Source of the DNA: Simkania sp.
Lineage (GTDB): Bacteria > Chlamydiota > Chlamydiia > Chlamydiales > Simkaniaceae
DNA: 6,228 nt
Direction: 5' to 3'
Assembly: GCA_028281425.1 (NCBI GenBank)
Contig: JANQJX010000214.1
Coordinates: 1 to 6,228 of the forward strand
The notes below the pieces were generated by a model. That model made no database searches, was not told where the DNA came from, and was given only the letters and a program-made list of their open reading frames with translations. Both the position numbers and the translations under genes were made by a program. The stretch's first letter is position 1; the number at the start of each line of letters is the position of its first letter. Below are positions 5,332 through 6,228 of the stretch, one piece after another.

Positions 5332-6180
5332 TCATCCACGACAGAGAAGGGCAATTGTTTCAATATGAGGTGTATGTGGAAATTGATCGATGGGAATCAA
5401 ATCTTTTAAATAAAATCCTCCCTTTACAAGGAGTTCAACATCTTCTTTTTGAGTACGTGGATTACAAGAAATGTATAGAATTTTATTAGGCCTTAGCCGA
5501 AGAAGCTCAAAAATCACCTTTTTTCCAAGACCTGCTCTTGGAGGGTCTAAAATTACAAGATCGGCGCTGAGTTGAAATTCTTTTAAAACTTTTTCTACAT
5601 CTCCCTGAATGAGATGGAGATTAGAAATATGATTCGCCTCTATATTGATTCTAGCATCACAAATTGCATTTGGACACATCTCGATACTGATCACCTTCTT
5701 GACATAAAAAGCAGCGAGAATTCCCAAAATGGCTCCTCCTGCATAAAGATCATACACCCGCATAGAAGGGGTAAGCTGAGCAAGCTCAAGAGCTTTACTA
5801 TAGAGCCTCTCAGCTTGGAAGGGATGAGGTTGAAAAAAAGAGGAAGGACTCAGATAGAAGGGATAAAAACGCCCTTTGACAGCTAAAATCTCTTTGAGGA
5901 GGGACTCTCCATGAAGATGCATTTCATAAAAAGTTGTGGGTTTGTCTTTTCTTGCATGTTGAATACGCAAGAAAAGGGAGGGGTTTTCTTTTGGGAAAAG
6001 GGAGAGGACCTCTTTTGTAAAGGTTTTTAAATGGTCTCCATTTAAAAAATCCTTATGATTTCCCGAAATGGTTAAAAAGATCATTTTTTGACCTGTTCTT
6101 TTTCCTTCACGCAACGTTAAAGTACGCAAACACCCCCTTCCCGAAGGAGGATGATAAGCAGTAAGCTCATTTTTCTCCCA
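5332..6180 (-). CDS. rlmD: 23S rRNA m5U methyltransferase (RlmD/RumA-like), 5'-incomplete C-terminal part
   Basis: TrmA/RumA-family enzymes transfer a methyl group from S-adenosylmethionine to C5 of uridine in rRNA or tRNA. Counting from the TTG codon at 6129 as residue 1, motifs run in family order: LREGKRTGQ (6-14), SSFFQPHPFQAERLY (96-110), SAM loop DLYAGGAILG (127-136), acidic E150, DPPRAG (195-200), SCNP with nucleophile Cys222, and PHTPHIE with base Glu257. The 35-residue Cys-Glu spacing equals that of E. coli RumA (389/424). The TTG is not the true start: upstream codons to 6180 read WEKNELTAYHPPSGRGC, ordinary family sequence. An in-frame TGA at 6183-6181 then interrupts the frame, which continues to the window edge. 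The TRAM domain and Fe-S cysteines would lie off-window. The SAM loop lacks its usual second glycine (GGA instead of GxG), and His replaces Asn after FFQP. The stop is TGA. The exact uridine target is uncertain. Confidence 0.85.
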   Translation of the reverse strand, partial: WEKNELTAYHPPSGRGCLRTLTLREGKRTGQKMIFLTISGNHKDFLNGDHLKTFTKEVLSLFPKENPSLFLRIQHARKDKPTTFYEMHLHGESLLKEILAVKGRFYPFYLSPSSFFQPHPFQAERLYSKALELAQLTPSMRVYDLYAGGAILGILAAFYVKKVISIEMCPNAICDARINIEANHISNLHLIQGDVEKVLKEFQLSADLVILDPPRAGLGKKVIFELLRLRPNKILYISCNPRTQKEDVELLVKGGFYLKDLIPIDQFPHTPHIETIALLCRG

Positions 6181-6228
6181 TCAACTGCGACATTTTTTAA
6201 GGACATCTATAAACCATGAAGAAGCAAG
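6181..6228 (-). other. Upstream continuation of the methyltransferase frame beyond an in-frame TGA
   Basis: In the same frame as the methyltransferase, the minus strand reads LASSWFIDVLKKCRS, then TGA (6183-6181), then WEKNELTAY. The segment fits the region before LRTLTLREG in this family, so it is probably part of the same gene. The TGA may be a TGG-to-TGA change, a sequencing or assembly error near a fragment end, or a sign of a decaying gene. The nearest ATG on this strand (6182-6180) is in another frame and reads only four codons. Confidence 0.6.

Noticed and set aside
6127..6129. TTG as the start codon of the methyltransferase
   Set aside because: The 17 codons upstream (to 6180) match the family in the same frame, and a start here would cut inside the conserved LRTLTLREG segment. 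The G-rich run just upstream is coding sequence rather than a convincing ribosome binding site.
6181..6183. TGA read as Trp, Gly or selenocysteine (recoding)
   Set aside because: The methyltransferase frame ends naturally at TGA (5332-5334) right after the family's C-terminal motif, and TGG is used for Trp. I see no evidence of a nearby selenocysteine insertion hairpin, and Chlamydiota use the standard bacterial code.

Overview
The window looks like a fragment of a low-GC genome of the phylum Chlamydiota, probably an amoeba- or arthropod-associated lineage rather than Chlamydia itself. Two things point there. The YajC protein has the chlamydial style of core (WRPEQKRRKK, then GDRVTAMGIVGT instead of the usual T-x-GGIxG form). 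It also lies directly downstream of an RlmD/RumA-type RNA m5U methyltransferase gene, an order I recall from Chlamydia (yajC beside ygcA/rumA). This is recall plus motif reading, not a database result.

Layout. Positions 1-4338 (+) hold most of one very large gene for a Lys/Asn/Gln/Glu-rich coiled-coil protein. It is at least 1445 residues long, its start lies left of the window, and it was built by several rounds of internal duplication. Positions 4339-4863 hold no convincing gene. They contain an AT-rich palindrome just after the giant gene, a GC-rich hairpin island, a 15-16 bp perfect hairpin, and a tiny ribosome-binding-site-led ORF beneath yajC. Positions 4864-5256 (-) are yajC, with its own sigma-70-like promoter in the short gap upstream. 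Positions 5332-6180 (-) are the C-terminal part of the methyltransferase. Its reading frame continues to the right edge but is interrupted by an in-frame TGA at 6181-6183.

How the parts relate. The methyltransferase (23S rRNA modification) and yajC (accessory subunit of the SecDF-YajC translocase complex) are co-oriented housekeeping genes read right to left. The giant gene is read left to right and converges on them, so the hairpins between 4377 and 4858 sit where convergent transcription should end. Nothing ties the coiled-coil protein functionally to its neighbours. Its composition, repeat mosaic and lack of any enzymatic domain suggest a fast-evolving, lineage-specific structural or host-interaction protein. 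The points most worth a second look are its internal repeat mosaic, the interrupted methyltransferase with an altered SAM-binding loop, and the structured GC-rich island in the intergenic region.
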